From: Anoplolepis gracilipes
Lineage: Eukaryota > Arthropoda > Insecta > Hymenoptera > Formicidae
DNA: 64,000 nt
Reading direction: 5' to 3'
NCBI RefSeq assembly: GCF_047496725.1
Contig: NC_132984.1
Span: 320,501-384,500, forward strand
The translations under genes and the position numbers were made by a program. Shown here piece after piece: positions 25,490 through 37,966 of this stretch (position 1 is the stretch's first letter; the number at the start of each line of letters is the position of its first letter). A model generated the notes under the pieces. It did no database searches, had not been told where the DNA came from, and was given only the letters and a program-made list of their open reading frames with translations.

Positions 25490-27864
25490 TCGATAACCTC
25501 CTTTCCAGGAAGACAATCCGAACCCTTTAATGGAATCAGTGACACGCACGAGATATTTCCATGCGTTCCGAGCTCGCTCGCTAACGTCCTCCTGCTTCTC
25601 CTTCCGATATATGTATGTCTCTCGCCCCCTCTCTTTCTCTCTCTCTCTCTCTCCTTCTCCACCTGCTCCTTCTCGCATTCCGCATCTCGACATCGCGTGG
25701 AAATCAGAAATAGCATTTACGTGGAGCGCGCCGTATTTTTCGCGGCGATAAAACGCTCGGTTTGAAAAAAAAAAAAAAATTGAGATACGTATTTACTGTG
25801 ACTCGATTTCTTATTCGCCGTGAGAGAGGCTCGGAAAAATTTGGATTATCGGTCTTATTCATCTACTCGCAGTCGCAATGATTATCCGTATAAATTAACA
25901 TATATTAAACGTTGAAATCACGCGCATATGAGGGAAAAAAAAAAATCGATATGAGAAATGATCGCGGATATAATCGCGTGCACGCGACCGTCAAAAAGTG
26001 CCGGGCGGCCGTGACGTCACGAACCCATTTAGACTTAGACGCCTTGCCATTATTATTATCGCGATCGATAACGCGATACGACGTTACGTCTCGCGAGAGG
26101 TGCGGCGATTCCGCCCGTGACGTCATTTTGGCGCGTTATCGGACATATAGACCCTTTCGAGAGGCTCGATCGCCCCGAATCACGGTTTCGCATGCGAGGG
26201 AACGAACACACGAAGGTATTAGAAGTAGAGACCACTTTATACACGGCAACGTTCTTCCGCACGTCGCGGATGACGTTTATGCTGCGACGGCGGAGGTTCT
26301 GGAACGCGTGACGAACCGCTTGCGTGGGCGTATTTGCGTGTGCTCCAACGAGACGAAGACAGGAATAAGAATGGAATGAGACCGAGCACAATCGTCGCCC
26401 CCCCCAACCCCACCCTTCTTCCTCTCCTCTTGCCTCCCCCCTCCCTCCTCCCCCCACCTCTTTACGTATGAAATCATCCTGTGGAAATATAAGAAGTTTT
26501 TCCAGAAAAAGAGAGAATATTTTTTTTTTCTAATCTCAATATTGTCGAATATTCTTCGCCTTTTCCGCGACATTCTATTTACTCGGATGCACGTGTATGC
26601 GTGTGTAGGCTTGACATTTTTTAATATATACATTTGCAGATGGATAATGTAATGCGAGTTTTTCGACGTGACACGTGTATATTCGCGCGACTCTGTCTAT
26701 TTTACATAATATAATATATGTCTAATTTTATTCATTTAACGCGCTCAAATATATTACAGAGTACAAATGATATATAGAAATTCGTGGGAAATTTATGACA
26801 ATTATACTGTGTTGGTAAAAATGGAAAGCTCGAGCAAATTCCTCAAATTTAAAACAAATTAGTGCTATGAAAAAAAAAAAAAACATTAAAAAGTGTGAAA
26901 TATTTACGTAAACATTAATGTCCATTCGTAAAAACGTGCCAAGTTGTTTTTAAAAATTAATAATTTCTCTCTCTCTTTTTTTTTTTAAATCTTTATTTCA
27001 AATAACATGATACATTTATATAACAGAAAAATTAAACGTTTCGATTTAAATGAAAAAAAAATCAATACGATTATTTTGATTTATAAAAATGTTTTCTTGT
27101 AAGTGTATAAAAACATGTCTTTCTCGGATTTTATTTGACGATTATGACGAGAATTTCTTGCAGCGATTTTTATCATGTACATCTACATATGCTGAATTAA
27201 TGAGACACAGTAATTTTTATTCACATTAACATATACTTTATGCGTGTATCTTTTTTTTCGGTGCGCTCTTTCGTTTAACGTTAACTTTGAAAATCCAGAT
27301 TAAAGGAGATGAGGATATTTTTTAAAAATACACTATAGTTTTGAATAAATATATTAATCTCTTTAGCTCGTGTCAAACGGAGCGACGATGAACAAAATTT
27401 TCAGACCGACGCAGAATTAAAGTCTGAAAAGTGACTGAATGACGTTGTTATGTATGGAAAAAGTGAAAAATTTCCGCGGTTGACAGATGAAAAGAGCGAA
27501 CGCGGCAACGGTGGTGCGTTTGTGAATTTTGTGAGCGCTGGCCAGGGGACAGGGAGCTGGGGCCGGGGTCGGGAGCCGGCAACGTCGTACGTTGTGTGCC
27601 GAAAATAGGAAAATCCGATTATCGGGCGTAGGTGCACGTATATAAAACGCACGTTTCCCGTTCTCCTCTCTACCTCTACTCCATTTTTCCCTCGCGACTG
27701 TGACTTTCTTATAATGTCCATCCGCCGCACCGCTAAGTGGAACGACGACGTGACCTCGATTCGTCGCCGAAGGAGGAGAAGGTGGAGGATTCGTCACCTC
27801 GTGCCCGATTACGCGCAATTTCCCCTTCGTGACGCCCTTGCTCGCGCTTGCTTGCTGGTCGGAT

Positions 27865-27898
<34 letters not shown>

Positions 27899-28066
27899 GA
27901 TTGAATGTCACGTGTAATTATATACCGTCATTAATGCCCAGTGCGCCTGAATCTAGTGAAAGTTTTGGAGTATACACGATGTCCGGGGCGGTTGTACGTA
28001 TGAAGCTGACAATAAGTGTGATGATGTATATAAGCTGCGAAAATATTTATTTATACACGCTTCTTC

Positions 28067-28129
<63 letters not shown>

Positions 28130-29493
28130 CAAATTTTGTTGTACAATAGTTTTTTGCGAAACATTTCTTTGCTTTGGAATAGGGTAAAGGTGCCAATTAT
28201 GAGATACTTTGTTTTAAAAGCTTATATTTTCTTTAATTGTAATTTTTAACTCGAAAAGCTTTATGTGATTTTATAGCTATAGTACATTCAAGTTTTACCA
28301 CTAAAAAGCATTAATATTATCAACATGAAATAGTAACATTTATAAAGAAAAGTGATTGCGTTCGTAAAATAATTGGAGGTCTCGTATTAGGAACCGCCAT
28401 TGCTCTCATAATAGGCTCCTTTACCCTACCACTTTGCAGGAATAATTGTATACGTACCATATATGCGATAGCAACTTTACGCGATCTCTATTCTTGCAGA
28501 GTTTTCCGTTTGGCGACGAGACCGACGTCTTCGAACGTCCACGAGGTGAGAGATTCCGCGCGCACCTGGACGATCTTGCGACACGTCATCCCGAGTTTGC
28601 CGAACATTTGCGCGGCCCACCTTGGTCGTTCGGCGGTTGCCTGTCGCGCGACCGTCGCCATCGACGCCGCGGGTCCGGTAGTAGCAGCAACGACGGACAG
28701 CAATATCAACAACCGAGTCAACAGCATCAAGCGGACGAGGACGCGCATAGCCAAGCGAGCGGCAGCAGTGCTGCGAGCGGCGCGAGCGCCGTTAGCTCGC
28801 ATAGCGGCGGCGTGCCGGATTTGACATCGTCGTCCGCGATACCGCAATACGGTCTACGCAACACGGTAGACATAGGCCAGCAGCAGCGACGTCGTAACAT
28901 GGAGACAAGTCCGGAGAAGAGTGAGCGCGGTCAGCGCTCCATGTCGGCGCCACCGGAGAATCGGCAGCAGCAGCAGCAGCAGCAACAACACGGTCAAGGT
29001 CAGCAGCAACCCGGCCCGCTACCCGGCCAAGGACAAAGATTCGTGTCCCGAGTGGACATCACGCCACAGCACAATCAACAACAGCGCGCTCAATCGCCCA
29101 GCAAACCAACTAGCAACGTCCGGCACATACCTATCTTCGTGGAAGGCCGCGATGAACCTGTGATGTCGAAACTCGCGACCGACGATACGCCGCCGTCCGC
29201 GTTCCATCATCAGCGACAATCGTCGCCGCCGCATTTTCACAGACCGTCGCACTTTAATGAACACTTTGGCAGACAACACTGGCCACCGTCGCACTTTCAG
29301 AATGCATTCTACGATCCGGGTTATGAGCAACCGCAGACGCGACGGCAGCAGCAGCAGCAGCAATATCAGCAACCCCAGCATCATCAGCAGCAGCCGCAAT
29401 ATCATCAACAACAACAACCGCAACATCATCAACAACAGCCGCAATACCATCACCAGCAGCAGCAGCAGCAGCAGACTCAACAGCCACAGTATC

Positions 29494-29533
<40 letters not shown>

Positions 29534-30601
29534 GCAAGAAATACCGAAGCCTAAACAGCCGGTTCCAAAGGATCCTCTGGAAAAAGTCGCCCAAGTACAG
29601 AAAGAAGTGGATAATTTGGCAGAACAGGTGCGACGTTATGTCGGTGGCTTTCGACAAGATAAGGAATACATTTACCTAGACGAGATGCTGACGCGCGAAC
29701 TACTCAAGCTGGACGACATTGAGACGGAAGGTCGAGAGAATGTGCGGCAGGCACGTAAAAACGCTATCAAAACCATACAAGACACCATCAGTTTGTTGGA
29801 AACGAAAGCACCACTTGCTGGCCAGCAGCAGCTGCAATCCGTTACTCAGGAAGAAGAAAAGTGCTCCGAAAAGAAAGATCAACAGGAAAAAAACATCTCG
29901 CAAGTTCCTGAACTCATGGATGTGGACGTAAAGCAAGAGAAACAGGACAACGAACCGATACCGCTTCCACCGGCGCCGTTATCACCAACGAAGGTGAGAA
30001 ATCATAAGAATCTTGAAACAACTGACATTATAAAATTCAAAATGTTTCATTATGAAATTTTCTAATTTTAACAAATTTCAATTTTTTTTAAATTATTTTC
30101 AATTTGTTTTACATTCTAAACTATCATTTAACTTATTTCTTCATTACTTTTTATTGTAATATTTATAATGGACCGTCCTATTAATTTGATGTCTTATTTT
30201 TTGTCTTTTTGTAGACGAAAGTAGAGTCTTTGGAAAATGAAAACGCGACAATGGCCGTCGAATCTACGAATAAGAATGTCGCTCCCGCCTTCCAGCAGGG
30301 CATCAAAGTCGACGAGAAAAGCGAGCAGAAAATAGAAAATCGTACGGCAGAAAATACAGAACTGAATGTTGCACCAACCGAGCGCGCGGAAGAGGCGAGC
30401 GACGGGAAAGATGGTGACACGACGACACAAACTAGAGACACGACTTCAAAGCAGCAGACGGAGGAAACGAAAAAGGAAAAGATGGAATCGCCGGGATTGC
30501 AAAAGAAGCTAAAAAAGACGAAGAAGAAGGAACAGCAGCAGCAACCGGTGTCCGAGCAAGCGATTCCGCTACCACCACCCTCGACGGAGAGCACGAAATA
30601 A
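19964..30601 (+). CDS. stv: Starvin, BAG-domain co-chaperone (BAG3-type)
   Basis: Exons for the long form: 19964-20143, 28500-29993 and 30215-30601, all phase 0, about 686 residues. Intron 1 is 8.4 kb. The single BAG domain spans residues about 418-497 (PLEKVAQVQKEVDNLAEQV ... DTISLLETKAP). It binds the Hsp70 nucleotide-binding domain and promotes nucleotide exchange. A short HIPIFVEGRDEP segment near residue 268 resembles the Ile-Pro-Ile/Val motif with which BAG3 proteins bind small heat-shock proteins; that function is inference. Between these lie Ser/Ala-rich and strongly Gln-rich tracts (polyQ coded mainly at 28966-28990 and 29344-29537). The last exon is Lys/Glu-rich and disordered. Drosophila starvin serves muscle maintenance and chaperone-assisted selective autophagy. 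A second first exon at 25063-25134 gives an alternative N terminus. I used ATG 19964 because an upstream in-frame GTG is not a credible start. Confidence 0.9.
20307..20482. repeat. Single arm of the foldback element found complete at 58712-59090
   Basis: The sequence from TACCGACCGAGTTCTAACCT (20324 on) through TAGAAATGAGCTTAGAAG (20453-20470) parallels the left arm of the palindromic element at 58712-59090, including the middle phrases AAAAGTTGCAATTTATA and CAGAATTGCAT. Only one arm is present. It lies in starvin intron 1. Confidence 0.6.
23230..23450 (+). promoter_or_regulatory. GC-rich islet in starvin intron 1 with ATCGAT motifs
   Basis: The patch is CpG-rich and surrounded by AT-rich intron. 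It has three ATCGAT cores within about 40 bp (23339-23377), two in a TATCGAT context that resembles the DREF site used at insect core promoters. It may mark an unannotated promoter or enhancer of starvin. No convincing exon was found. Confidence 0.25.
23710..23753. repeat. Four tandem copies of an 11-bp unit
   Basis: CTCGCGTTATT occurs four times in perfect tandem, followed by a partial copy. It lies in starvin intron 1 downstream of a GC-rich islet. Confidence 0.85.
24230..25062 (+). promoter_or_regulatory. stv: Second starvin promoter with heat-shock-element-like array and long GA-rich leader
   Basis: At 24249-24268 successive 5-bp units AGAAG ATTCT AGCAC GTTCT form a heat-shock element, with three perfect and one degenerate unit. 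TTATAAA at 24238-24244 and ATTTAAG at 24351-24357 are TATA candidates. An initiator-like TCAGT lies at 24384-24388, in a GC-rich context. The leader to ATG 25063 would be 600-800 nt. It contains three (GA)n tracts (24493-24541, 24721-24764, 24970-25010), a (GT)n tract (24769-24786) and upstream ATGs at 24459 and 24787. Which TATA candidate is used is unknown. Confidence 0.45.
25063..25134 (+). CDS. stv: Alternative first coding exon of starvin
   Basis: ATG 25063 opens 24 codons (MDSPVIVDAASKFGQEIDLD then RSFP) and ends at a consensus donor (gtaagt at 25135). Its phase 0 end matches the phase 0 acceptor at 28500, so it can replace the 60-residue N terminus of the long form and give a protein of about 650 residues with the same BAG domain. 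The exon lies behind a GC-rich promoter islet. Alternative first exons are known for starvin in Drosophila; that this one is used here is inference from splice signals, phase and context. Confidence 0.7.
25446..25487. repeat. (GA)n microsatellite
   Basis: Uninterrupted GA dinucleotides just downstream of the alternative starvin exon. Reading frames through it encode only Arg-Glu or Leu-Ser repeats and are not genes. Confidence 0.9.
27480..27860 (+). promoter_or_regulatory. GC-rich islet with TATA box in starvin intron 1, possible third promoter
   Basis: CpG- and G-rich sequence in an otherwise AT-rich intron, with a strong TATA box TATATAAAA at 27639-27647. About 70 nt downstream an ATG at 27714 opens a short Arg-rich frame that could leave through a weak donor (gtcgga after 27858) in phase 0 toward the exon at 28500. 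The TATA motif is clear. The exon is speculative. Confidence 0.3.
28070..28126. repeat. Compound (CT)n(AT)n microsatellite
   Basis: A CT tract at 28070-28086 passes directly into an AT tract at 28087-28126, in starvin intron 1. Confidence 0.9.
28181..28428. mobile_element. Small inverted-repeat element (MITE) 72 bp before the starvin main exon
   Basis: The left end AGGGTAAAGGTGCCAATTAT (28181-28200) matches the reverse complement of the right end (AGGGTAAAGGAGCCTATTAT, ending 28428) with two differences, and both ends are flanked by TA. The roughly 248-bp interior is non-coding. It sits in the intron immediately before the acceptor at 28498-28499. Confidence 0.65.
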
Positions 30602-31514
30602 AGAAAGTGTCGTATAGTCAGACGTGGATAAGACTCGACGAGAAAAGGAATTGTAAAAATAAGAATGAAGATTGTTGAGAGAAAGAGAATTTCGTCTGGA
30701 AAGGACGACGGAAAGATTTTGAAAGACATCGAATAATCACAAAGTGACTCGATAACTAAGGCGTAAAAGCATTAAACGCTTGCGCGGCAGCTGTCTTCTC
30801 TTTTCTTTCATTTTTTTTTTTTTTTTTTTTTGTTTTGTTTTGTTTTTTACTTTTTTTTCCGATGCTAGGAAAAAACTAGTCGCGTGCGAACCGTGCAACG
30901 AGCGAATCTTGCGAGTCGCTCGTCATTGCCTTAGGATGAGGCCTTCTCTCTTTTATAGACCGAAATAAACGCGAGCGAGTAGTGCCGTCCGTAAGTTTGC
31001 GCGAATAGCTGACTTCCTTGCGGAAATGGCCCTCTCAAGAACAAAGTTTTCTAGAAACGGCTGCGCGTCTGTATTCCATTATATTTTTTCAAAGAAGAAT
31101 CTACATAGAAGAGGAAATCCGCATAGGGATACACGCGCAGCGAATAAATTTTTTTCTTCCGTCAAGATGACAGTCTTTGTCGTTCTTTTAACTTATTTTG
31201 TCATTCGCGGATTGATGATGAACGATTACAAGATGAAAGACGTGTTTAATTTGTGTGAGATGAACTCGAAATCGCGCGTCAAAGTCGTACAGTCGTTATT
31301 TCTCCCGTACAGACTAAAAGAAACAATCAAAATCCCAGAGCACGTGACTTCGGGGACATCTTATATATAGAAAGAGAAACGTAGTTCACTATATAGAGAA
31401 GCGCGCTATATACTCATCCGTCGAGCAGACCAGGTTGCATCGTAGGCATTTATTTGAAGTATCTTGTACGATTCTATACAAAAAAGATCGCAGTAACAAT
31501 CTTACATAAATAAA
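30602..31514 (+). terminator. stv: 3' UTR of starvin with two polyadenylation signals
   Basis: The region stays moderately GC-rich after the stop. AATAAA occurs at 30963-30968 and again at 31509-31514, compatible with two alternative 3' ends. A reading frame inside it (31026-31370) shows no domain and is treated as UTR. Confidence 0.5.
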
Positions 31515-32817
31515 ATATGTATATTTGTTTGCACAAACAACAATTTTAGAGCGTAAAAGAAATTGTATTTTATATAAAGTAACACATGTTCGATATGAAA
31601 AAAAAAAATTTCGATTTCTTCCAGCCTGTATATTTTTCGCGCTTCTCGCACGTGTAGCAAATGACAGATTGGTCTGCTCGGTTGGTATATAACGGCATTG
31701 TAATCGGTACAGTATTACGTGGAATGTACACGTAACGACGACGATAAGTTAATACTGATTTCTTATTGTACGCCTATTAATAGAATGTTTATTATTAATT
31801 TATTGTATGCCTGTATGCGAGATAATTTCTTGTTTGCGAGTTGTATGTTTGTTGCTGACGCTAATAATTGGTCGCATATCACACGCACGTTCAACGTGTC
31901 ATCGCCGCGACATAAAATGTATATATGAGACGTATTGTACATACATATATATTGAGTCGTGAACGTTCGTTGATCACTTCCTTCGTTTCTTTCTTTTCAA
32001 AATTGTACAGGATAGTTTTATGTAACATATTTTTCAGTTAACTGTATCATGTAGATTATTTTTTAAAACTTCAAATTTTAACGAGACTATAATTAAAATC
32101 ATATCAGCGTGATCGAAAAAAAAAAAAAAGATATTTGAGATAGTTATAATTGTAATTTCTTAAATTTTTAAGAAATTAATTTAAGGGACGTTTGCAACAG
32201 TTTTTTAAACCTCGAATGATTGAAAACATAAACTTAATTTTAATTTAAGATTTACTTAGGACATTGAGATATTGAAAATTATAAAGCGATTAGATATCCA
32301 TTATCGTGAAAAAAAATCAACTTTGATCTTTGTTAAGAGTCTATATGCGAAGCTCGCCGTTGCACGAATATCCAGTGGTCCAGATTTAGCGTTGGTTTGG
32401 AATTCTCTAAGCGTCGGATGTGCGATGCTTGAGAAAAGTTAACTCGAAATGTCAGAGAGATTTAAACCTCGTGTGTTTAAGGCCTATATTTATATAAGTA
32501 AATTCTAAAATTAAAAAAAAAAAAGTATCTTATGGAGTATCACATAAAGGACAGACGTGCAATATTCTTAAAAAAACTCTCCCGAAATTTTAATCATTAC
32601 TCGATTTTTTTTATTGATCGGTTGAAATTTTTTTTTTTTTTTTTTTTTGCTAAAAATGATAAAAAATTAATCATAATAAATATAGTTACAACTAGACTGT
32701 TGGCGTTGGTTAAACATATTTAACCACCGCCAACAAAATCAGAATAATTCAAACTCTAATTTGAGGATCTCTCGGTTTTTCGTTCGTGGTGATGACACTC
32801 GATTACCCCCCGTCTTT

Positions 32818-32820
<3 letters not shown>

Positions 32821-32890
<70 letters not shown>
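32821..32890. repeat. (CT)n microsatellite, 70 nt
   Basis: Thirty-five uninterrupted TC dinucleotides, among the longest simple repeats in the window. It generates spurious Arg-Glu frames on the minus strand. Confidence 0.95.
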
Positions 32891-32894
<4 letters not shown>

Positions 32895-33062
32895 CTATAC
32901 CCTGTTTTCCAGTTGTCGGAAATTTTGTATATTTTTCTGATATGTGAGATATGTGTGTGAAGGAAAGAATAAGTGCGCGTGACAAAGATACGTATATACA
33001 CATGGCGAAAGTGTGCGACTATTTTATGAGATTAATCAGAAAAAAAGAAAATACAAAGTCTG

Positions 33063-33110
<48 letters not shown>

Positions 33111-33829
33111 CTCGTTTTATTCCCCAGAAATCAGAAGCGACGTAACGATGATACTGCAGCTGATTTTCGAAGTAACGTTGTCGCAACTGCCTATCGATAT
33201 TAAACTTTCCGTAATTTGATTTTGTTAATAGACATTTTTTTTTTTTTTTTTTTGCGATATGCGCAATTTGCGGGAAAAAACCAGGCGGTACCAATGACCT
33301 GCTAATAACAACATCCGCTAAATGCAGCTGTTGTCTCGTCCATTGCCAAATTCCTGCGAATTGTTTGCACTTGACGCGCAACGATTTAACTGTCATCTGG
33401 GAATATCCCGTTCGACCATGTGGCGAGAGAAACAACTTTGACGTTAGTCATCCGCGATTGTTGATATTTTTTGCGTATTATAAAAGAGGAGGCTGGTGCA
33501 AAAATACTTTTATGATCGCGTCTCTAAAGAGAAAGGTACAAAAAAATATATTCTTTTTTGTTTCCTTGATCTACGAAACGATATAAAATGCAACGTGTTT
33601 TAATTTTTTTTTTTTTTTTTTTTTTTTACAAGATCATTTTTGTATTCGAAATTATTCGTTCGGTAAAATGGAAGATTTTATTTTTATATAATTGCTTTTT
33701 CATTAATCAGTGAGACGACGCGATAAAAATTAAATTAAATTAAATTAAATTCTTTCCAATGGATAGATGGTCAAAATTATGTTTATTTCACAATTTTGCG
33801 TAAATAAAAGAGGCGTAGTCTGCCGTAAT

Positions 33830-34135
33830 ATCGTCGAGTGAAATTTCGCGAGCCATAAACTTATTGTTTAAATTTTCAGAGAGCGAGTCGTATACTACAA
33901 AACGAATAATAACAACGAATAACCGCGACGGCGAAGAACGAGCGGAACGTTCCGCGAACTTGGCACGTACGCCAGCCAAAAATAGCGATCGGTTGGGCTG
34001 TTGGAGGAGAGCGAGCGCGTTTTTGCGTCGCGAGTCGCGACGCGATAGCGTCGAGCGGGAAATCCCGTTGAGGATGCCACGTCGAATCTCGCGTGCTCGC
34101 GTGTCACCAGCGGGGATGCGTGGACGAAGGACGTG
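33830..34135. promoter_or_regulatory. CpG-rich islet in intergenic sequence
   Basis: This is an isolated GC- and CpG-rich block within AT-rich DNA. It contains a perfect 14-bp palindrome GCGGAACGTTCCGC (33943-33956), which includes a GAAnnTTC pair, and further TCGCGA-type palindromes near 34027-34042. No conserved coding frame. It may be a distal promoter or an untranslated exon of the aminotransferase gene. The function is not shown by the sequence. Confidence 0.3.
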
Positions 34136-37100
34136 CCACGTGTATATTTTCCTCCACCTTTATCAATTTATTGTAAAAAAGAAAAACTCTTGCTCTCAAA
34201 AATATGCACATTTTTATCATTGGAAAAATTGAGAAACAAGAAATCTGCAAGAAAGACATTTAGTATTTTCATCAGATTTCGCAACCAATATAGTTTAAAA
34301 AAATTTACACTAATTGTAAAAGTGAAATCAGAGTATTTTTTTTAAGAGAATTTTGCGCGCGCGCTAAGCAATATATAATTATATTATATATAGGTTGAAA
34401 AAAACATATGCATAAAGCAAATTTTAAATAAAATAAATTTCATACATCGCCATATCTAAAATTTTTACAATATTTGCTGTGTAAAAATGTGCGTGTGTGT
34501 AAAGTTGTTATGGTTATCATAAACTTTTGAAACATATAATATATAATATACTCAAGAGCGTGTATTTTTAGATGTTACATACGCATCATGTAATTTATAT
34601 TTGTGTCTTTCAATAATCTTCATTCTGTTTCCGCTACATTTTTCATATTTTATTTCTCGCTTCGAGTCCTATAAATGCACATCTATTTTATTATAAATGC
34701 GAGAAATGTAATGGATATTTTGTCTTATACGATATTATCTATTTTTTTTTTTTGTTTTTTTTTTTTTTTTTTTTTTATAACAGTAGTATATAAGCATGAA
34801 ATGACATTGAATCAATCAATTGTCGGTAAGAAAGAATTTTTTTTTATCCTAAAAGGGTAAGAAAAAGTATAATAAATATATATATTGAGTATTGCCATCT
34901 CTCGTAATTTTTCGATAATTATTATTTAAAATTTAATTATTACCTATTATTGTTAAGAGAGAATCAAATTTTATCGAAGTAGATAATAAAGTATTTAGTA
35001 TTTTATTTTTCCGCACACTGAGCGCATATTGAGGGTTATCTTTATTGTTGACATTTAATCATCTGCAAGTCATTTTTTCCGTCAATTATTGTCACCAAAT
35101 TGTCGGTGTCCGCAAATAATTTTTGAGCCATAAAACCTGAAACTCAGAAAATGAAAATATTTACAGGTAAATTATTAAATTATCGATTATATATTCTTTT
35201 AGCTGAAACACAGAAATTGTTGTTGTCAGGGCGAGTGCAAAAGCAGATAATATTACATATACATATCTGCTTTTATGTCGACTATATACCGGCTCTCGCA
35301 CCTCCATACGTATACTTACATAATAGCGGTCACTCTAAAAATACAAAAGAGGAGCAATACACGGGAAATGTGGAATCGCATTAAAGTCTTATTATTACAC
35401 TATGCCAAGGTGACATCAGAAAGTGACAGAGGAAGGCTGCTCGTAAAGACAGAGGTGAGTAAAAATTCTCGATCACCCTTCGACTTACAAACGATTATAC
35501 TTGGATAAATATTATATATATTATACTCCTTCCGTACCGAGAGACGTATATTATTGTTACAAAAGACACGCAAATAGATCCCGCGACCTTCGGAATATAA
35601 AATCTGCTCCTGATAATCAGGGGAGTCAATCGTCCGGTCGAGATCAATCGACGATCGTCAAAGAGTTTACTAGTGTTGATTACTTTCATCATTATAAAGG
35701 CCGATGACGTGCGCGCCTATTATTATTATCAGATAAACACATGTAAATTTTCTTTAATTTTTTCAATTAAATATAACGAATGGGAGATAAAACTATATCG
35801 ATCGTAATTTTATATCGGTTGTAGTTCATAGTACGACGATCATGACCTTCGGTCGACACTTGGATGGTTCTCAATGTTATCCCGATTTTTCGTTAAAATG
35901 TATACGAGATCTGTTCTTCTTAAATTTTGTTTTCTTAAATTTTTCTTCTTGTTTTTTCTGCATTTAAAATAAATATATATTTATTATTAATTGAATGTAT
36001 ATTTCAAACTTCATTTCTTTCACTCGCTTCGTTGATAAAAATATTCGATATTACAATTAGATTGATATATATGATTCTTTTCTAGATAATTGGAGGATGA
36101 TATATCAATTTGCCATTTTATATAATTTTTAGGGTAGGATACTTTTTTTTTTTAATAAATAAAAGGAGATACCGAACATGAAAACCTGACATGAAAAAAT
36201 ACAGTAAAGATATCGAAGAAAAGAACAAGATGAAAACAACATGCAGAAAGTACAGTTTTAAAACAAACTATAATTATATGGCTCCATCTAGTAAGATCAA
36301 TATACCTGTATGTTTATTCTTTACATCATGCCTATTTTATATTCTTATACAATGTAATCTAATCCAATGAATTAATAATCGAAAAGTCTATTCGATATCA
36401 AAAATTGGCTTTTATTAGATTCTTCGAGAAAAGGTGAGACAATCTTTATTTTATTCGTCAAAAAATTAAATGTGCATTTAATTAAAAAAATTATGATGCG
36501 AAAAAAAATTAAATTTATGAGTTTATAGGTTTTGCGAATTACTTGAACTCGCGTCGAGAATCACTGCGATTTCGGGCGAGAAAAATAAGATATGCGACTG
36601 CGCGAGTCTTTGCAGCATATCGTTCGGTTTCTCACTGTGTTTTCATGCAGCGATCCAGTGACATCGCGAGAGGCACAAAGACACGGATGTGATTCGTGAC
36701 ACATACGATAACCGGTCAGGGTAATTATTACAAAAGTTATTCTGCGCGTGTCACGTATTCCTAAAAAAATATACATGTATTGTTTCAGAATATGTGTATA
36801 TACATACACAGACGTCAAAGTATACATGATATATGTTACAAGATAACTTGCAGCGATATCGTACAATATTTTAATTAACGTGCTCTCTGAAAGTTGAACA
36901 TTGTAAAAAACAAAAATATTGAAAACACAAATTATCATCAAGGTTTGATATCGCGTAGAATTCGCGCGTTCAGGCCTGTAATTATATTTACACGCTCGTA
37001 TCAATCTCTTATCTGTATTGATTTCGTTGATATTGATTGTCACCGCACAGCTGATTTGACTCTGACATTTCTTCTATGCGGTTTTACGTACATTTGGCAA

Positions 37101-37560
37101 ACAGATAATATTAATATAAACTATTATGTAATAGCAAAAGTAATAACTGTTGTATGTAAAACGTTTATATTTTTTTTTTAAATCTTTTCAAAATTTAATT
37201 TCTTTAATATTTCGAGCACAATTATAACTCGCTAATATTATACCAATCAATATTAATAGTGAATTGATTTGTGCAAATAAATAACAGATGACAGATTGAG
37301 CCACGTGCGAATGCTAGTTATAAGCCTGAGCGCGCGAATTTCTACTCGATGTTATTGGGAAACATTAATCGCTTATATAATTGAGAAATTATAATAATCT
37401 AAATATTTTCGTGTTATAATTTTCGACTCCATTTGATTAAAAGATTCGATGAATAAAGTGAAAAGGATGTAGGAGATATTTTATTTCTACATTTTATATC
37501 AAGACTCAATTTCTCGTTAATATAAAAGCGAATAAATTATGCATCTTTTTGCAGGACAGC

Positions 37561-37966
37561 GAATCGCTTTTCGCAATCATTTGTATTCGCGCGGGTCATC
37601 ATCTTCAACATATCTCATCTGACGTCTGACCCAGGTGGCGTGCCGCTTGAATCGAATTCCGCAACTCCGCAGCGTCTAGTGGAGGAGTAGAGGCTTGGGC
37701 TCGGAAACGTGCGTGCTTTCCCCTTTCCTCGCGCCGCGACTCGCGACCCTCGCAACAGCTGTAATCGTCGAGCTCTGAGGTGTGTGTGTGCGCGCGTGAT
37801 TTTTTTGCATCAAGTTGTTTCACAAGCCTTTTCATCAAGCGATGAGGTAAGGAAACGCGAATAATAATCGTCGTGAAGAAATTGACGAGTGATAAGAACA
37901 CAATCTTCGTAGTAAAGGTTGAGGATAAGAGAAGAGGATTAGTACAGACCTTCATCACAAATCATC
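37561..37966 (+). promoter_or_regulatory. Promoter and 5' UTR region of the alanine aminotransferase gene
   Basis: GC content and CpG rise from about 37560 up to ATG 37967. There is no obvious TATA box. A possible untranslated exon donor (gatgag|gtaagg, about 37846) is present, so the leader may be spliced. A short (GT)n/(GC)n run lies at 37780-37797. Confidence 0.35.

Larger units (their letters stand above)
31515..37560. other. Intergenic region between starvin and alanine aminotransferase
   Basis: No recognisable gene. It is AT-rich with a 70-nt (CT)n tract at 32821-32890, an (AT)n tract at 33064-33108, several poly-T runs (about 33230-33253, 33606-33627, 34741-34777) and a short AATTA tandem near 33729-33751. 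One CpG-rich patch at 33830-34135 is listed separately. Part of the right half may be far upstream leader or intron of the aminotransferase gene. Confidence 0.5.

Noticed and set aside
29019..29657. 212-codon Leu-rich minus-strand frame
   Set aside because: It is antisense to the CAG/CAA polyglutamine region of starvin, which yields Leu/Met runs on the other strand.
31026..31370. 114-codon frame with a hydrophobic segment
   Set aside because: It lies in the 3' UTR of starvin between two polyadenylation signals and shows no family features.
33229..33253. Poly-T and similar homopolymer runs considered as retroposon tails
   Set aside because: No target duplications or retroelement coding sequence lie next to them.
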